Source: Uranotaenia lowii (Eukaryota > Arthropoda > Insecta > Diptera > Culicidae). From it: a stretch of 64,000 nt of DNA. Made by a program: the position numbers and the translations under genes. Of this stretch, positions 1-11,566 are shown one piece after another. The stretch is from positions 235,480,447 to 235,544,446 of the forward strand of contig NC_073693.1 in the NCBI RefSeq assembly GCF_029784155.1. The letters run 5' to 3'. The notes under the pieces were generated by a model. That model was not told the origin of the DNA and searched no databases. It saw only the letters and a program-made list of their open reading frames with translations. Every line of letters starts with the position of its first letter. Within the stretch, counting starts at the first letter, position 1.

Positions 1-518
1 GTATAGTGTCATTCTAAACTTAATTTTTTAGAATAATCATTAAATTCTGCCTAGATTTTGTCAGATTTCGTTTTGAAAAAAATTTCAAATCATATGCTCA
101 GATTATACCAAGTTTTGGAAAAAAAGTTGGAAGAGGTTGTATATTACACAACTGTGATCGTAGAATTACGAATACTTTACTAGATTTTTGTGACAGCTCA
201 ATTCTATGCTGATCGCTCAAACCCTTAAAGTACCTAGCTTCAATATTTTTTTTTGGTGTCCCAAGAGGCCGTTCACTATCATATTCTTCATTTTTATTTG
301 AAATTTTGTTCGGTCGTGGATTTTTTTGTTTTGTCCTCTTTTAAATCCGATCGAACAATCTGAAATGTTCCAAGTTTACACGGTACAGGGAAAAATCAAG
401 AAATTAAAAAAAAAATATCCTGCATAACAGGTTTTTCGCACAACCCCTTGTTTTTTAACATTCATAGAAATTATTTATTTGATTAAGACTCTTTTAAGGA
501 ACAAACAGTTAGTATCAT
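1..518. other. Unassigned AT-rich sequence
   Basis: No open frame, RNA gene or terminal repeat is recognisable here. The sequence is AT-rich with homopolymer runs and reads as neutral intergenic or intronic DNA. Confidence 0.5.
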
Positions 519-530
519 TTATACCATATT

Positions 531-731
531 GGGCTTGTGATATAGCTCAGTTGGCAAGTCTGTTGTCTCCTGAGCCGATGTCCGCGAGTTCGAGCCCAAG
601 AGTAAACATCGAACACAGTTGTACCGGATAAGTTTTTCAATAACGATCCGCCAACTGTAACGTTGATAAAGTCGCGAATGCCATAAAGATGGTAAAACGA
701 CTATAATCGAAACAAAAAAAAAAAAAAAAAA
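531..731 (+). mobile_element. Full-length tRNA-derived SINE (copy 1)
   Basis: A pol III-type short retroelement. A box A-like TAGCTCAGTTGG lies at about 544-555 and a box B-like GAGTTCGAGCCC at about 588-599. A non-tRNA body follows, ending in ATAATCGAAAC and a poly-A tail of about 17 bases. It is flanked by a perfect 12-bp target duplication TTATACCATATT (519-530 and 732-743), the signature of target-primed reverse transcription. The same body recurs at 47686-47849 (minus strand) and as a 3' fragment at 41572-41651, so this is a multi-copy family. Mobilisation would need a partner LINE, which I cannot identify from the tail. The tRNA cloverleaf is decayed at the acceptor stem, so it is not a functional tRNA gene. 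Confidence 0.9.
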
Positions 732-736
732 TTATA

Positions 737-861
737 CCATATTCGTTTTCATCCTGGTGGTCCACCGGTTGTGCACCAAGTGCTGTCAAAGCGTTTTTTT
801 TACATGAAGATGACAGCAGTTGGTGCACAACCGGTTGGCCACCAGATGAAAACAAATACGG
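737..861. repeat. Palindromic MITE-like hairpin, about 50-bp arms
   Basis: The left arm (737-788) and right arm (811-861) are near-perfect reverse complements separated by about 22 bases. Shared core: GGTTGTGCACCAA with GTTTTCATC at the outer end. The left arm's outer flank is split by the SINE target duplication, so the SINE inserted at the edge of a pre-existing palindrome. A transcript would fold into a strong hairpin. No coding content. Confidence 0.8.
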
Positions 862-898
862 CATTAATATCAGGAAGCCAAAAGATTAAAACGTTGGA

Positions 899-1608
899 TA
901 ATTGAGAGTATCAATTCAACTTTCCGTAGTGGTAAACACCCCTAAACTCTGCTGCTGGTTTTCTTCAAATCACGAACAAACGCCGTCGCTTACTGCGACC
1001 ACACGATTTGACGCTCCAGTACCAAATAAAGCTTGCGCGAAGAAGCTGCTGGCTTTTTATAACCTTCCAGCTTGTCCAACACGATGAAAATTACCACAGT
1101 GTTGGACAAGCTGGAAGGTTATAAAAAGCCAGCAGCTCCTTCGCGCGTGCTTTATTTGGTACTGAAACGTCATATCGTGTGGTCGCAGTAAGCGACGGCG
1201 TTTGTTCGTGATGTGAAGAAAATCAGCAGTAAGGAAGCAGAGTTTACAGATTTTTTACCACTACGGATTAAGAAATTAATGCTCTTAAACATCCAGCGTT
1301 TTGGTATGTCGGCTTTCTGATACTGGGTGCTTTTAAGGGCCACTAATTGTTCCATAAAGAGCTTTGATCTACTGAACTTTCTAAGTACAAAGTGCAGGGA
1401 ATCGTGAAAATTGACTACCATGACATAAGAGACAAAAATGAAAATCATAACACAAACGAAAAACATGACTGATACATCTGAGGAGCTAATCTGTTGAAAA
1501 AAAAAGACCAACCTCACCAACTTAAATAGCCTAGTGTGGACTAGGTTCTGTGCAAAAAATATCACACAGAATGCCAAGAGATTGTTTTGAATTTAATACT
1601 CTCAATTT
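899..1608. mobile_element. Foldback element with about 165-bp inverted arms
   Basis: Arms at 923-1082 and 1099-1267 are reverse complements with small indels and a 16-base loop; for example CTTGTCCAACAC at 1071-1082 pairs with GTGTTGGACAAG at 1099-1110. Short outer sequences at about 899-915 and 1588-1608 (both containing GAGAGTAT or its complement) may be true terminal repeats of a larger element. The 1268-1587 stretch is asymmetric. The open frames here arise from this repeat and I do not regard them as genes. The outer boundary is less certain than the arms. Confidence 0.65.
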
Positions 1609-2900
1609 CAGTTAAACTAAAGTTTTGAGAAGAACTGTTAAAGATTATGGGTGGGTGGACAAACTGGCTCAGAAGAAACATCTGCAGCTATTGTAGCAAT
1701 GTCAGCCACTTTTTTCGTTGCTTGACCTCAGACTGCGTCAATCAACTAACTGAAGCTTTTTTTCCACCATCTATTGTTGTTTTGCTGCGGCCTCATTCTT
1801 GGTTGATTGGTGCTGACTGGGGAAGCGGCAGCTGAAGCCGAGACTGCAGACACGGAAGACAAGCATCTCAGAAATTTTCAAAATGACTGAAGCTCGACTA
1901 CAGCTCCGCAGCTATATTTATAAATTTCCAAGCTCAAATCAAATACGAACTTCGTTGGTATTGGTGTACCAACACACAGCCGATACAAAATGTTATCTGG
2001 AAAGGATGTCTCTGAAAGAGGCGTTTTTCGTGACGCGAGATCCGTTCGCGAATTTCAATTTGCCCCCCTATAGTGTTGCCGTAAGACGTAATTCTACGTC
2101 AAAAGCTTCTGATTAGCTCAACCTTTATAAAATACTCACTCTAGGCTTATATTCGAATGAAACTGTTCGAAATATTATTTCAAAGGGACTCCCCTAGCTA
2201 TTTCATTTTGCGTTTCAATTCCAATTTTCTAGTTCCAATTTCCTTTCCTAGGTTCCTACTACTTGGTACGATTAAAGTAATGTTAATTTTCTAGTCGGTG
2301 GCCAGGGATGATTGCTTCCCATTTGCTCCCCTTAAATCGGCCTTAGTAAGGAGCTACTTTACCATCTCCTTCCCCCCGTAGCGTGTTATGCTATATTTGA
2401 ATGGCCCTAACTTGAGATAGAAACAGTGGTGCACGGATTTGGAGGAAAAAGGATATAAAATGTTGATTTATTTCTCTAAATGAAGGGTCAAGTCACCTTC
2501 AACTTAAAAAAAAATAAACTCCATAAATATACTTCTTATTCATCTACGGGATTAATCAGCGTTCAGATACCACGTGTATAGAAAAACGATATTATTAAAA
2601 CATCATTTGTGTATGAACTCGGAATAAAAATAATTTTAAAGCTGTTGTATCTGAAATTATTTTATGTATGTTTGAACCCTTGGATCAAGTGTTGGTACAT
2701 ATATGCGGCATGGCATTCAACAAAATATTGGGTCATCGATAAATTCATTCATAGAAAAAAACATTTTATTTAAAGTACATTGTGCGTTTTTTCTCATGTG
2801 TCACACTAGCTCATAAGGTTCTAAGTTCATTGATATGGTGCCAAAGTTCATTGATTCCCCCAAAATAAAGCTACACCCCTTCCATCAATCCGGGTTTCAA
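1609..2900. other. Unassigned sequence
   Basis: Contains short chance ORFs of 62 and 77 codons, the second preceded by an AAAATG context at about 1879. Neither resembles a family I recognise. Composition becomes AT-rich after about 2110. No repeat termini seen. Confidence 0.4.
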
Positions 2901-3925
2901 AAATATCGTTATCGATTGATGCCAAAATTAGATGGAATGTGGACATGAAATCGACACATATGTGTGTGAAATAATCCGCCGCCCGTCGTCGTCGTCATCG
3001 TAAATTGAATCAGCAGCATGACTATGCAACAGTCGACCTTATTCCTGCCTTTCTCGGGAATGAGACGGATACGCCGACGCCATTCAAGCGTCTTCCCCAC
3101 ATATCCATAAATAATTCGTGTCGATGTGTTGGGCTCCGCATCGGATTGAATCTTTTAGCGGGTTTGAATTTCGGGACAGACAGCTTCAAGTTGTTCATAA
3201 ATCGTACAATTTCTTCTACTGACTCGCGAGCCTCACGTGAAATGGAACAATATGGATTGGGATCGTAGAACCTTCCCCCCCTTGAAGTACTTTCCTGAAC
3301 AAATTTTCCTGCTTTACGACCGAAGACACGCTAAGATTTTCCGAGTGTATACAGGAAAAACTTCGTTAGATCTTATGTAGTTACCTATGTCTTTAACCAT
3401 TCACTGGCCCGCTTTCCCATCCAAAGACTGTGTTTCTGTCCTGTGTTCAACCAGCTAACTCTTCGTTCTCGAGAGTTTCGTCCACAGAGAGATTCATTGA
3501 CATTGAACTTTTTCGTACAACACTTACGAGCAACGATTTCATCGTTCCGCAAAAGTTTTGCTTTGTTCGAAGCTGAGAAAATGGGAAAAGTTTCATCTAT
3601 CTTCGGGAAAATCGATCTTCCAGAACATCTCGCTTCGAGACAAACCGGGCTACACAGAGAAAAAATATGTGAAAAAAAAATCGGAATGGAACCGGAAAAT
3701 TTTCCATCAATGTTGAAAATTTGGTTCCAAACAGTTTGGCCGCAAACTTTGGATGGGTGAGGAATCGTATGCTTGCGGTGGTGGTCCCCAAACAGCAACG
3801 CGCCCTGGTCGATCTAGTGAGCAACCAGGTTGAGAAATTTAACAGTCAATTTCCGCTTCCGGAAACATTTCCCTCGGGTACCAGGTGGAGGAGAGGTCCA
3901 GTGGTGATGTTGCTTTGATTTCGTT
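2901..3925. other. GC-richer island, unassigned
   Basis: Overlapping short ORFs on both strands (for example 3443-3760 plus, 3385-3798 minus) reflect local base composition and not a clear gene. The segment contains CGTCGTC triplet runs near 2985. No motif, splice pattern or known domain was recognised. It could hold regulatory sequence or an exon of an unknown gene. Confidence 0.35.
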
Positions 3926-3996
3926 TTGTTAGGATTTTAGTCGAATAGTTTATCGAGACGCAAACACGTTAAAAAAACAAATATCAAATACGTAAT

Positions 3997-4065
3997 AATA
4001 AAAAAAATAGATGTCAGTCTGTCTGTCTGTTTCCTATTGACTCAAAAACAACTGGATCGAAAAGT
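3997..4065 (+). mobile_element. Helitron 5' fragment (GTCT microsatellite start)
   Basis: A short (TCTG)n run followed by TTTCCTATTGACTC and then an adenine-rich 'AACTGGATCG' phrase matches the start of the Helitron at 24629 in order and spacing. Only the 5' end is recognisable. Confidence 0.45.
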
Positions 4066-4297
4066 CACAAATATTCAAATCCTTTAAATTCAACTACGGT
4101 ATACCGAGGTTGAATTTAAAATCTTTCGATAACTTTGATTCAGCATTGTTCTCATTTATTTTAAATAAAAAAAACTGTAAAATGTTCCAAATATTGAAAA
4201 TAAAGATTTTACAAGGCAAAACTTACAATTTTCCGAGGTTCCAAGAACTTCAGAATTCATTCATAAAGACTATTTAATTTGGGAGCGCTGATTCTAA

Positions 4298-4360
4298 ATA
4301 AGGAGTGTATTCGAAAAAAATGCAATACTTGGTTTCGTGAACAACTTTTGAATGCATGGA
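4298..4360. repeat. Shared repeat end (AAGGAGTGTATTCG family)
   Basis: The block starting ATAAGGAGTGTATTCG and continuing through an adenine run to CTTTTGAATGCATGGATGG recurs in reverse orientation at 39490-39553 with a few substitutions. It looks like the terminal portion of a dispersed element. The opposite end was not found. Confidence 0.5.
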
Positions 4361-5255
4361 TGGAAATTGATGAAATTTATAGTGAAGCTATCTAGTAATG
4401 TAATGTGTGCGTGCACAAAATTTGGTGACAATCTGTCCAGTGGATTTTGAGAAAACATCCAAAACTGGAGTTAATTGACAAATTTTTTTGGGCAGGGTCA
4501 AGAAAAATCCAAAAAAGTTCCAATGCGAGACCAAAAAACAGCTGGAAATCAAATATTCGACAAAAGTTCACCTGGGTAATCGTTTTCAAGTAGTCCTAGA
4601 GGACCCAATAGTGAGCAAAAATATGAATAAGAGTGAAGATTGGTGATTCCATGAAGTGAGCCTAACGTGAGAGGTTTTTGAAGCTCAATTTGAAAATATG
4701 AATGAGGAAATGATAAAAAAAGTCAATTTTTTCTGTCTGGTTCGTCTAGCTGACTTTTCAAAAGGCTTGACTTCATTCTTACGAGGTAGAAAAGCTGCCC
4801 ACCAGTAAAATAAATAAAATACGGTGGAAAAATCGTGTGCAAAATATTTGTACTGCTTAAAGAGAGATTTTTTGATAAATTTCGTTATAGACAGCTAAAC
4901 GAACTCTTTAGTGACCATGTGGCATGTTTCCAACAAGAAAATCTTCGTTGAAAGCTCTTGCCTGTATTTCCCGGATATAAACAAGGATAAAAAATTTAAA
5001 AATTTTATGTCTAGTACTTGAAAAGACTAATAATCTGCGGAAACTGCAAATTATTCCTTCTTTCATAACGATTGACAGAATGAATAGCGAAAACTATGAA
5101 GAAGACTACCTTCAAATGCGATCTTTTTTCTGCAAAGTTCATCAATAGTTCTCACAAAATTTATACTCTGTAAAAGTTGGATCTGGAATCGTGCCATTTC
5201 GCAAAAACGGTGGTGGAGTGGAAAAAGTTGAATATGTTGTTTTCGTGCCAAAGTA
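4361..5255. other. Unassigned AT-rich sequence
   Basis: No coding or structural signal found. The stretch at about 4375-4440 weakly resembles sequence near 37730-37770, suggesting an old dispersed repeat. Confidence 0.4.
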
Positions 5256-6107
5256 GGCACCCCTTAGATTGGTGCCTTTAGATGAAAAAATGAATTTCTG
5301 AAAGTTTCAGGTCATTTGGCAGAAGCACGAGCTGGCGCAAAGGAATTGAAATTTGCATGAAGATTTTCGGCAATATGTATGAAAAATCGACATACTTTCA
5401 CTCTTCGTGTTCTAAAATATGTTTCCAGTATGCTAGAAAGCTCAGAATTTCAAGAGTTGTAGTTCAAACAATGACAAACAAGTTTGTAGAAGATTGTGAC
5501 GTGATACGAGTTGACTGAGATGAGTTATCTGCAATTGAATGTGTGATTTTTTTCGCATTTCTTTGATATATCGTGAACGGTGTATGGGCTAATAATCGCA
5601 CTCACTTGATTGCATCGTCTCACAATGTAGCAGTTCATAGCTTCTCAAACCTTTCTTTGAATTTTTTGCAAAGATATTTGTTATCAAATAAGCTACAACT
5701 TTGCCGAGGACACAAACTTTCTATCTGTTATTCTCATTGTGTGACAATGCGATTAAGTTAGTACTAATAATCCACTTGTACACCGATCACGATATATCGA
5801 TGAAATGCGAAAAAGATCACACATTCAATTGGGGATAACTCATCACAGTCAACTCGTATCGCGTCACAGTCTTTAACAAACTTGTTTGTCATTGTTTGAA
5901 CTACAGTTCCTGAAATTCTGAGCTTTCTAGCATACTGGACACATATTTTAGAATACAAAGAGTGAAAGTATGTCGATTTTTCATACATTTTGCCGAAAAT
6001 CTTCATACAAATTTCAAGTCCTTTGCGCCAGCTCGTGCTTCTGCCAAATGACCTGAAACTTTCAGAAAAACATTTTTTTACCTAAAGGCACCACTCTAGG
6101 GGGTGCC
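5256..6107. mobile_element. 852-bp foldback element
   Basis: Two arms of about 370 bp (5256-5625 and 5734-6107) are reverse complements with roughly 10% divergence, around a loop of about 108 bases. The ends read GGCACCCC on both sides, and the terminal ~26 bp itself holds a small internal inverted repeat (GGCACC...GGTGCC). No target duplication is clear. There is no open frame of interest; the ORFs at 5573 and 5764 are by-products of the arms. The length of the arms makes any read-through transcript a long double-stranded hairpin. Confidence 0.85.
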
Positions 6108-6119
6108 GCGTTGAAAGAA

Positions 6120-6356
6120 ATGATGAAAAAATCATCCTATACAAATTTGGGCCATGTCCCTTTTTCTTATTTTCATCATATCTAATTGGAAAATTTTTGC
6201 AGGTCGTCGTCTTCTGCATTTTTTGACTGCGTGTAATTTCATGTTTATATGCTGCCAAAACTAGTCGATACATGAACCCGTGGAAGAACTAGAAGCGATT
6301 TCGTCGGACTAAAAAAATGTGATACTTTGAAAGTTAAAGGAGACTTGATCCTTTAT
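6120..6356. repeat. Dispersed repeat D, left piece
   Basis: Aligns by eye with 36500-36735: shared phrases include CATATC, the GTCGTC/GCCGTC CTT block, CGATACATGAA, AACTAGAAGC and GACTTGATCCTT. The repeat is split here by the TTAA element that starts at 6361 and appears to resume near 6946. Confidence 0.6.
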
Positions 6357-6360
6357 TTAA

Positions 6361-6945
6361 CACTAGAAAGACCGCACCAGTCAAAATGACTGGTTGGACA
6401 CTTTGTTTGTTGAATATCTTTTGCATACTTCGCTTTAAAAATTCGCAAAAAATACGACTTTTCATGAATTTTGGATCTCTACAAAACTGTGTATTTTTTA
6501 TTTCACAAGCTCTTTTAGTAAGCGAGGAAAATTTCGCCATGGACACTCGGACCGTGACCAGTCAAAATGACTGGTAAAATTCACAACCCTATAACTCAAA
6601 CAAGATAATTTTTTTTTGCTTGCTTTTGGTTTCATTTGCAAGCTACATTCAAGACAATGAGTCTTAGTTGATTTATGGTGAGCAGAAGTGTGTCATTCGT
6701 TATGAAATTATTGATTTTCGATGCGAAGTCGTGAAGATTTGAAGTAAAAGTTCTCGGATTGGTCACTGTGTGGCGCTCCAAGCACTTGACTTCCAATTTT
6801 TTTGTCTGTTTTGTTACTCAACTATATTCAAACTTTCTGTCAAAATTTGGTGAAATTTCATCAAGGTTTGTAAAAGTTATGTTAAATTTAACACATGTCC
6901 ATTCGAATAATCGAGTAGTTTTAGGTGATGAGTAGTTTTTGGATT
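6361..6945 (+). mobile_element. TTAA element family A, 3'-truncated copy
   Basis: Begins right after TTAA (6357-6360) with CACTAGAAAGACCG followed by the palindrome ACCAGTCAAAATGACTGG-type motif, which recurs at about 6559-6576. Collinear with 54629-55950 once the nested insertion there is removed. No right terminus was found before flanking repeat D resumes, so this copy is truncated on the right. It encodes no transposase. Its TTAA target and CACTAGAAAG start suggest piggyBac-type mobilisation (inference). Confidence 0.8.
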
Positions 6946-7300
6946 CGAGGAATCAAGTGAACCTAAAACATAACTTTTGTAAAACTTCTTTTAACAAAAT
7001 TGAGAGTTTACTATTACTTAGAAAATATGGATTTAAGAAGTTCATATTAAACTCTAACGACTGACGTATTTTTACAAATATTTTTATTATGATCCTTTGT
7101 ATGGGAAACATTTGAAAATCAAAAAAAAAATTTCAAGAATTTTTTTATTAGATTTTTCAAATAGAGTGCAATAACTTCAAAAATATTTTTTTTTTCAATT
7201 TTTTCGAAACAACAGGCTTGTTGTTATGTTCTACTTGGAAAATTTTTTTGGAACATTTTATCTATGTAAGACATTCCAGTTTCAAGATACTGCTCGGGAA
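6946..7300. repeat. Dispersed repeat D, right piece
   Basis: Matches 37050-37260: ATTGAGAG, CTTAGAAAATATGG, AAGTTCATATTAAACTCT and TGGGAAACATTTGAA each have close counterparts there in the same order. Boundaries are approximate. Confidence 0.5.
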
Positions 7301-7959
7301 TCAAGTATCCCCAGGGATCATTCTTGGGTATCCTCATTCTCCCCTTCTAGTTGAAAAACGAAATAACTTAAATGCATTGTATCACCCAGTTTGTTTGTAC
7401 TTAACTGAGTCTATATTGTTAAATCATTTAAAATATTTGAAGTTTTCTTGTTTTGTTGTTGATATCATGTTTTGTTTAATTAAAAAACTTCAAAACTCAT
7501 AGTATCGTTGTCTTGGTTTTCAATCTCATAGAGGATAGAATAATGGCCACCGAAGGCAAATTTCCAGGAAATTGTGTGATATTTAGTCCTTCTCTATGCT
7601 CACGTTCTTTGAAAAGTTATTTTTTTTATTTAAATCGTATAAAATACGTGGATTTCTTTTGGAAAATGAGTTTCTCTAAAAAAGTTTTCTCGAAAATAAT
7701 GATCAAATTGCACCTTTTTGTATTGCAGCGAACTATTTCTTATTATCGCCCAAAGTCACCATCTGAATCTAGAAGCTTTGAAAGCTGAATTGACCACTTT
7801 CGAGCAAAAGAAACATTAAACAAATGGAGCTTACTTACTTAGAAAACATCTAAAGGTGCTCGTTATACCCTTATTTTCCCTAAATATTACTTAAATTTGG
7901 TCACTTTCTGTGCACTGCAACCTTAATGGGATTAGCTACCATTTTTATTTTTGGGATTG
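7301..7959. other. Unassigned AT-rich sequence
   Basis: Short ORFs at 7218-7502 and 7513-7788 lack any recognisable domain. A pyrimidine-rich stretch ending in TTGCAG near 7727 could be a splice acceptor, but the downstream frame gives no protein I recognise. Confidence 0.35.
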
Positions 7960-7985
7960 GCTAAAGATATTATTATGAAGGTATG

Positions 7986-8324
7986 TATGTATGTATGTAG
8001 ATAATCCACCATGGGTGCACGGATTCACCGCAGTTTCGCCAACGTATGCGCTAAATTGCATTCTTTAGATTATAAGTTCGGCCAATCTTCAATGCAAATT
8101 AGCACATACCCGACACCATGGCTTCGTGTGAACTGTCATGTAATGAATGAATTTCGTGTATGTGTATGTCTTATTTGTAGAACGAGCAAACAGTTTCGCA
8201 ACCGTATAAAATTCATAACATTCTCAGTGTTATGAATCTACGACAGGTATTCCGCATGCGTGTAGATACCTGCCCAGCTGGCAACTGGTTGGTCGTTCTG
8301 ATAAATATATTTTAAAAGCATATA
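7986..8324 (-). mobile_element. SINE-like 3' body with (CATA)n tail
   Basis: Shares CCACCATGGGTGCACGGATT, the block around CATTCTTTAGATTAT, and CCAGCTGGCAACTG with the SINE at 56073-56430 in the same order. It is longer here, with an insertion between about 8090 and 8240. It ends (minus strand) in a CATA microsatellite that abuts the 26-bp direct repeat. The tRNA head seen in the other copy is absent. Confidence 0.55.
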
Positions 8325-9322
8325 CCATCAAGACGCCATTCACCGCCCAGTTAAGCGGTTTTTCAACTTCAAACATGTGTAATAAAAAAACGACGGCAGA
8401 TTTTTATTCGCTTTCTTTTCCAATACATCCCAAAACTGCTCTACTTTAAATAAAAAAATTAGTGGAATGCGAAAAATGTACGCTTTTCGAAATAATTAGC
8501 TAAACTTTTGGGTGTTCAACTGGCCCTATTACCGCCCACTCGACTTTTTCGGGTATCGATAATGTTTTCTTAAGGAAAAACTATCTGAACAACACGGAAA
8601 CTGTTCTTTTTAGTATTTTCCATACAACGAGCTGTCAAAACCATATTTTGGCTCTTTAGAGAATACATTTTGTGAAATTTTTTCCGCAAATTTAGTACAA
8701 ATTTTAACAAAGTGCGTTGACTGACAAAATGATGATTCCCGGCAAACAACCTCAAGTAACCGGTTATTTTCAGCGATAAAACATCATTTTCTAACATAAT
8801 CAAACTAAATGCTTCTTACAATTTACACATTTGACACAATACATGCGTTAAAAACAAAGAAATTGTGCGTGACCGGTCATTAGGAACCCACACTTTTTTT
8901 TATACACCAATTACCGCCCATCACTAAACGCTTCAAAAAACAACAACTATTGAAAAAATCGAAAATTTTTTGATGCAAATCTATTCTACGAAAATAAAAC
9001 TATCGTTTCAAGTCGATTTTAGGTCCAATAGGTACTATCTAGTAAACAAAAACCCTCTTTGCCCTAGGAGTACAGTAATGCTTAGTTCGCTAACAGGCGT
9101 CGAATTCAATAATTTGACCGGAAACGAAAAACCAAATATTTTATTTCTGGCTATAGTTAGCATAATTGAGTGATGTTTTTTCAGTGAAATGGTCAAACAA
9201 TGATGCCGACACAGAACACAGGTCTTATATTTGGAGAAAACATCCCAGTTTTTTCAAAATACACACAAAAGGGTGATTTTGGGCGGTAAATGGTGTCTGG
9301 GCGGTGAATGGCGTCTTGATGG
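8325..9322. mobile_element. 998-bp TA-flanked MITE (CCATCAAGACGCC termini)
   Basis: The termini are perfect inverted repeats of about 25 bp starting CCATCAAGACGCCATTCACC. They are flanked by TA on both sides (8323-8324 and 9323-9324), as in Tc1/mariner-type insertions. The motif ACCGCCCA recurs inside at about 8530 and 8908 and again next to the right end, giving a set of subterminal repeats that could serve as transposase sites. The internal 77-codon minus-strand ORF (8570-8803) matches nothing I know. The element is inserted into the SINE-like body of the enclosing unit. Confidence 0.88.
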
Positions 9323-11566
9323 TAGTTGGTTAATAAAGCAATCTTACCTTTTTAGCAATCTTACCTTGTTACCAATCTTACCTCATGTCACTTAAAGTTT
9401 ACCTGTAGCTGTATTTTTTACCGATTACATATAAAAACAATATTTATTTCGACCAACTGCGACTTGAGATCCGACCAGTACCCCCAGCAATCCAAACTGC
9501 TTAGCGCTTTCACGTCTATTTGTTTTATTAACACTTCTTTCTAGCTCCAAGGTTAGCACCAACGGCAACCAATTTATTCTTTTACTACATACACACCCCC
9601 TACGTACACCCCCCCCCCCCTGCTTCCACTCAAAAAAAAATTTCCCCCGAAATTTTATGGATAGAATGCACATTTTAACCTCGTTTATGCTTTGATCTGC
9701 TATACTAATTATTTCAAAAGGTTTGTCAAACGAACTTTCTCGCAAAGCCAAAAAATCTAATGACTTCAATTTCATACATTCAGATCATAAAACCACCACT
9801 ATTCAATTTTCAAACGCCATTAAAGAACCTTTTCATTGCATGTGAGCTTTTAGCCGCTTTTAACTTCCAAATTGCATATTCACTTTTATAGCCGCCGATC
9901 CATGCCACTACACAGTAGGCTTTGCTTTTCTGTTAACGCGCCTGGACGCGAAGAAGGTTTTTTAACCGTTCCCAGTAACTGCACGCGTTTCTCTCTTCGC
10001 CCTCCTTCTCTCATTTACCATGCATGCCCATTCTATCACCCACATTGCCTCGCAATTTTTTTCGCCTAATCAGCAATTTTCAGTCCATCTAAAACAAGAT
10101 GGTGCCCTTGCTTTTTCTGCTTGCTTTTCCACCTCAACAACTAAGATCCAAACATTTGTGGTCATTCATCACTTGTTATTATTATAGTAAAACGTGGGTT
10201 CAATAAAAAACGAATATCCGTAGATAATAAATTGACGAACGAGTTTCTTCGACATAGAAAAATGCACACATTTTCACGCCGACGCGTTGCGTTTCATCAA
10301 TCTGACCGTGTTTGCTGAAGATTATTTGCAACAATTTAAACTATGGAGAAGCTATTGAAAGCTTTCATTCACGGGAGTATTCTTCTGCCTTAACACTATT
10401 CTTGCTTCACATTTTTCGGACTCTTTTAAGTAAAATAAGTAATTTTTCCCGAATCAGCAACATTTTTCCGGGAGCACACAAACCATCGAACCGGACGCAG
10501 CAAAGCCACGAACGCAACTCTACACACACAACACTCTTTTCTGTAGTACACAAATTGTTTTGCTCCTTCTTCATCCTTTCTTCTTTAAAAAATATTCGTG
10601 TTGTAAATTGGGTTTATGAAATGTAGCTCGTTCCTCCTTCCCATGAAAAAAAAACTCAGTCGACTCCCGATGTCAGTTCGTTGACCTTATTCGTTGGTTT
10701 TATCCACAAAGCAACAAAATGGTTTCAAAGCACACGTATGTACGTCGACCAAACAAGCAATAGGAAGCATCGGAAAACCTTCACTGACGGCCGGAACTTT
10801 TTCTTTTTCTAGGCAGCGAACAATAAAATGTTGGTTCAGGCAGCAAGTTTACTCCATCATCAAGACAAATTCCAGTGATAGCAGCAACGTATCCTTAAAG
10901 TAGAATCCACGCTATTGATCCATATGCTTTTTTTACACAAAGGGTAAAATCTCTAACAGCGGTTAAATGACATTCAACGAGTTTTTGGTTCTGTAGCAAT
11001 TATTGTTCACTCGTTTACTAAAATCCACTTATCAAACAAACGATCAGGTGATCGATTAATACTTCCTTAACAAGACAAAGTAGAATTGGTCGCCAATCCA
11101 AAATCCAAAACGTTTACACCCACCGCATAGGGTGTTTCAAAATGGTGGAAAAAAAAACCACGTTTACTGTAAACAAAGGAAAAAAACAGGTATTGTTCAC
11201 CTCGCCGACAAATTCTCACAAATGTGCCACAAAAAGGTTCTGGAGAAAAAATCCTAAGGATTATCAAAAAAACTCTCAGAACAAAAGGAAACAAAAAAAA
11301 ATATCACACGTGTTTCCAAAGGCACACACATTTTCCCATAGCACTTACGGTTGTCGACACAAAAACAAAATTCGGAAAAAACACTTTTTCTGGCTAAATC
11401 ACGTACAAAACTTTACATTTCCGAACAAACAACAAAAAACAAAGCATTTATCCTCGTCGCCAATTATTAAATCCAAAAAAACTTAAATAAATGTTATAAT
11501 TTGGAGATTCGGATCGAGGTTCAGTTAAAGACGACATGTCTGGTTCACAGTCTAAACGCAACTCCA
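9323..11566. other. GC-richer leader-like part of the 3.6-kb unit
   Basis: No recognisable protein. Composition rises in GC from about 9870. The minus-strand sequence near 11450 contains TTGGCGACGAGG, a phrase often found next to the primer-binding site of Ty3/gypsy-type LTR elements. No paired LTR, gag or pol reading was found, so this remains suggestive only. Direct repeats of CAATCTTACC occur at 9340-9390. Confidence 0.35.

Noticed and set aside
541..612. Functional tRNA gene
   Set aside because: Box A and B are present but the acceptor stem does not close, and it is the head of a SINE with poly-A tail and target duplication.
1170..1577. 135-codon minus-strand ORF
   Set aside because: It runs across the right arm and asymmetric part of a foldback element. 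Its hydrophobic composition reflects T-rich sequence.
11440..11566. LTR retrotransposon 5' LTR and primer-binding site
   Set aside because: TTGGCGACGAGG is suggestive, but there is no second LTR, no gag or pol, and the bracket is a 26-bp repeat, far longer than the 4-6 bp expected.
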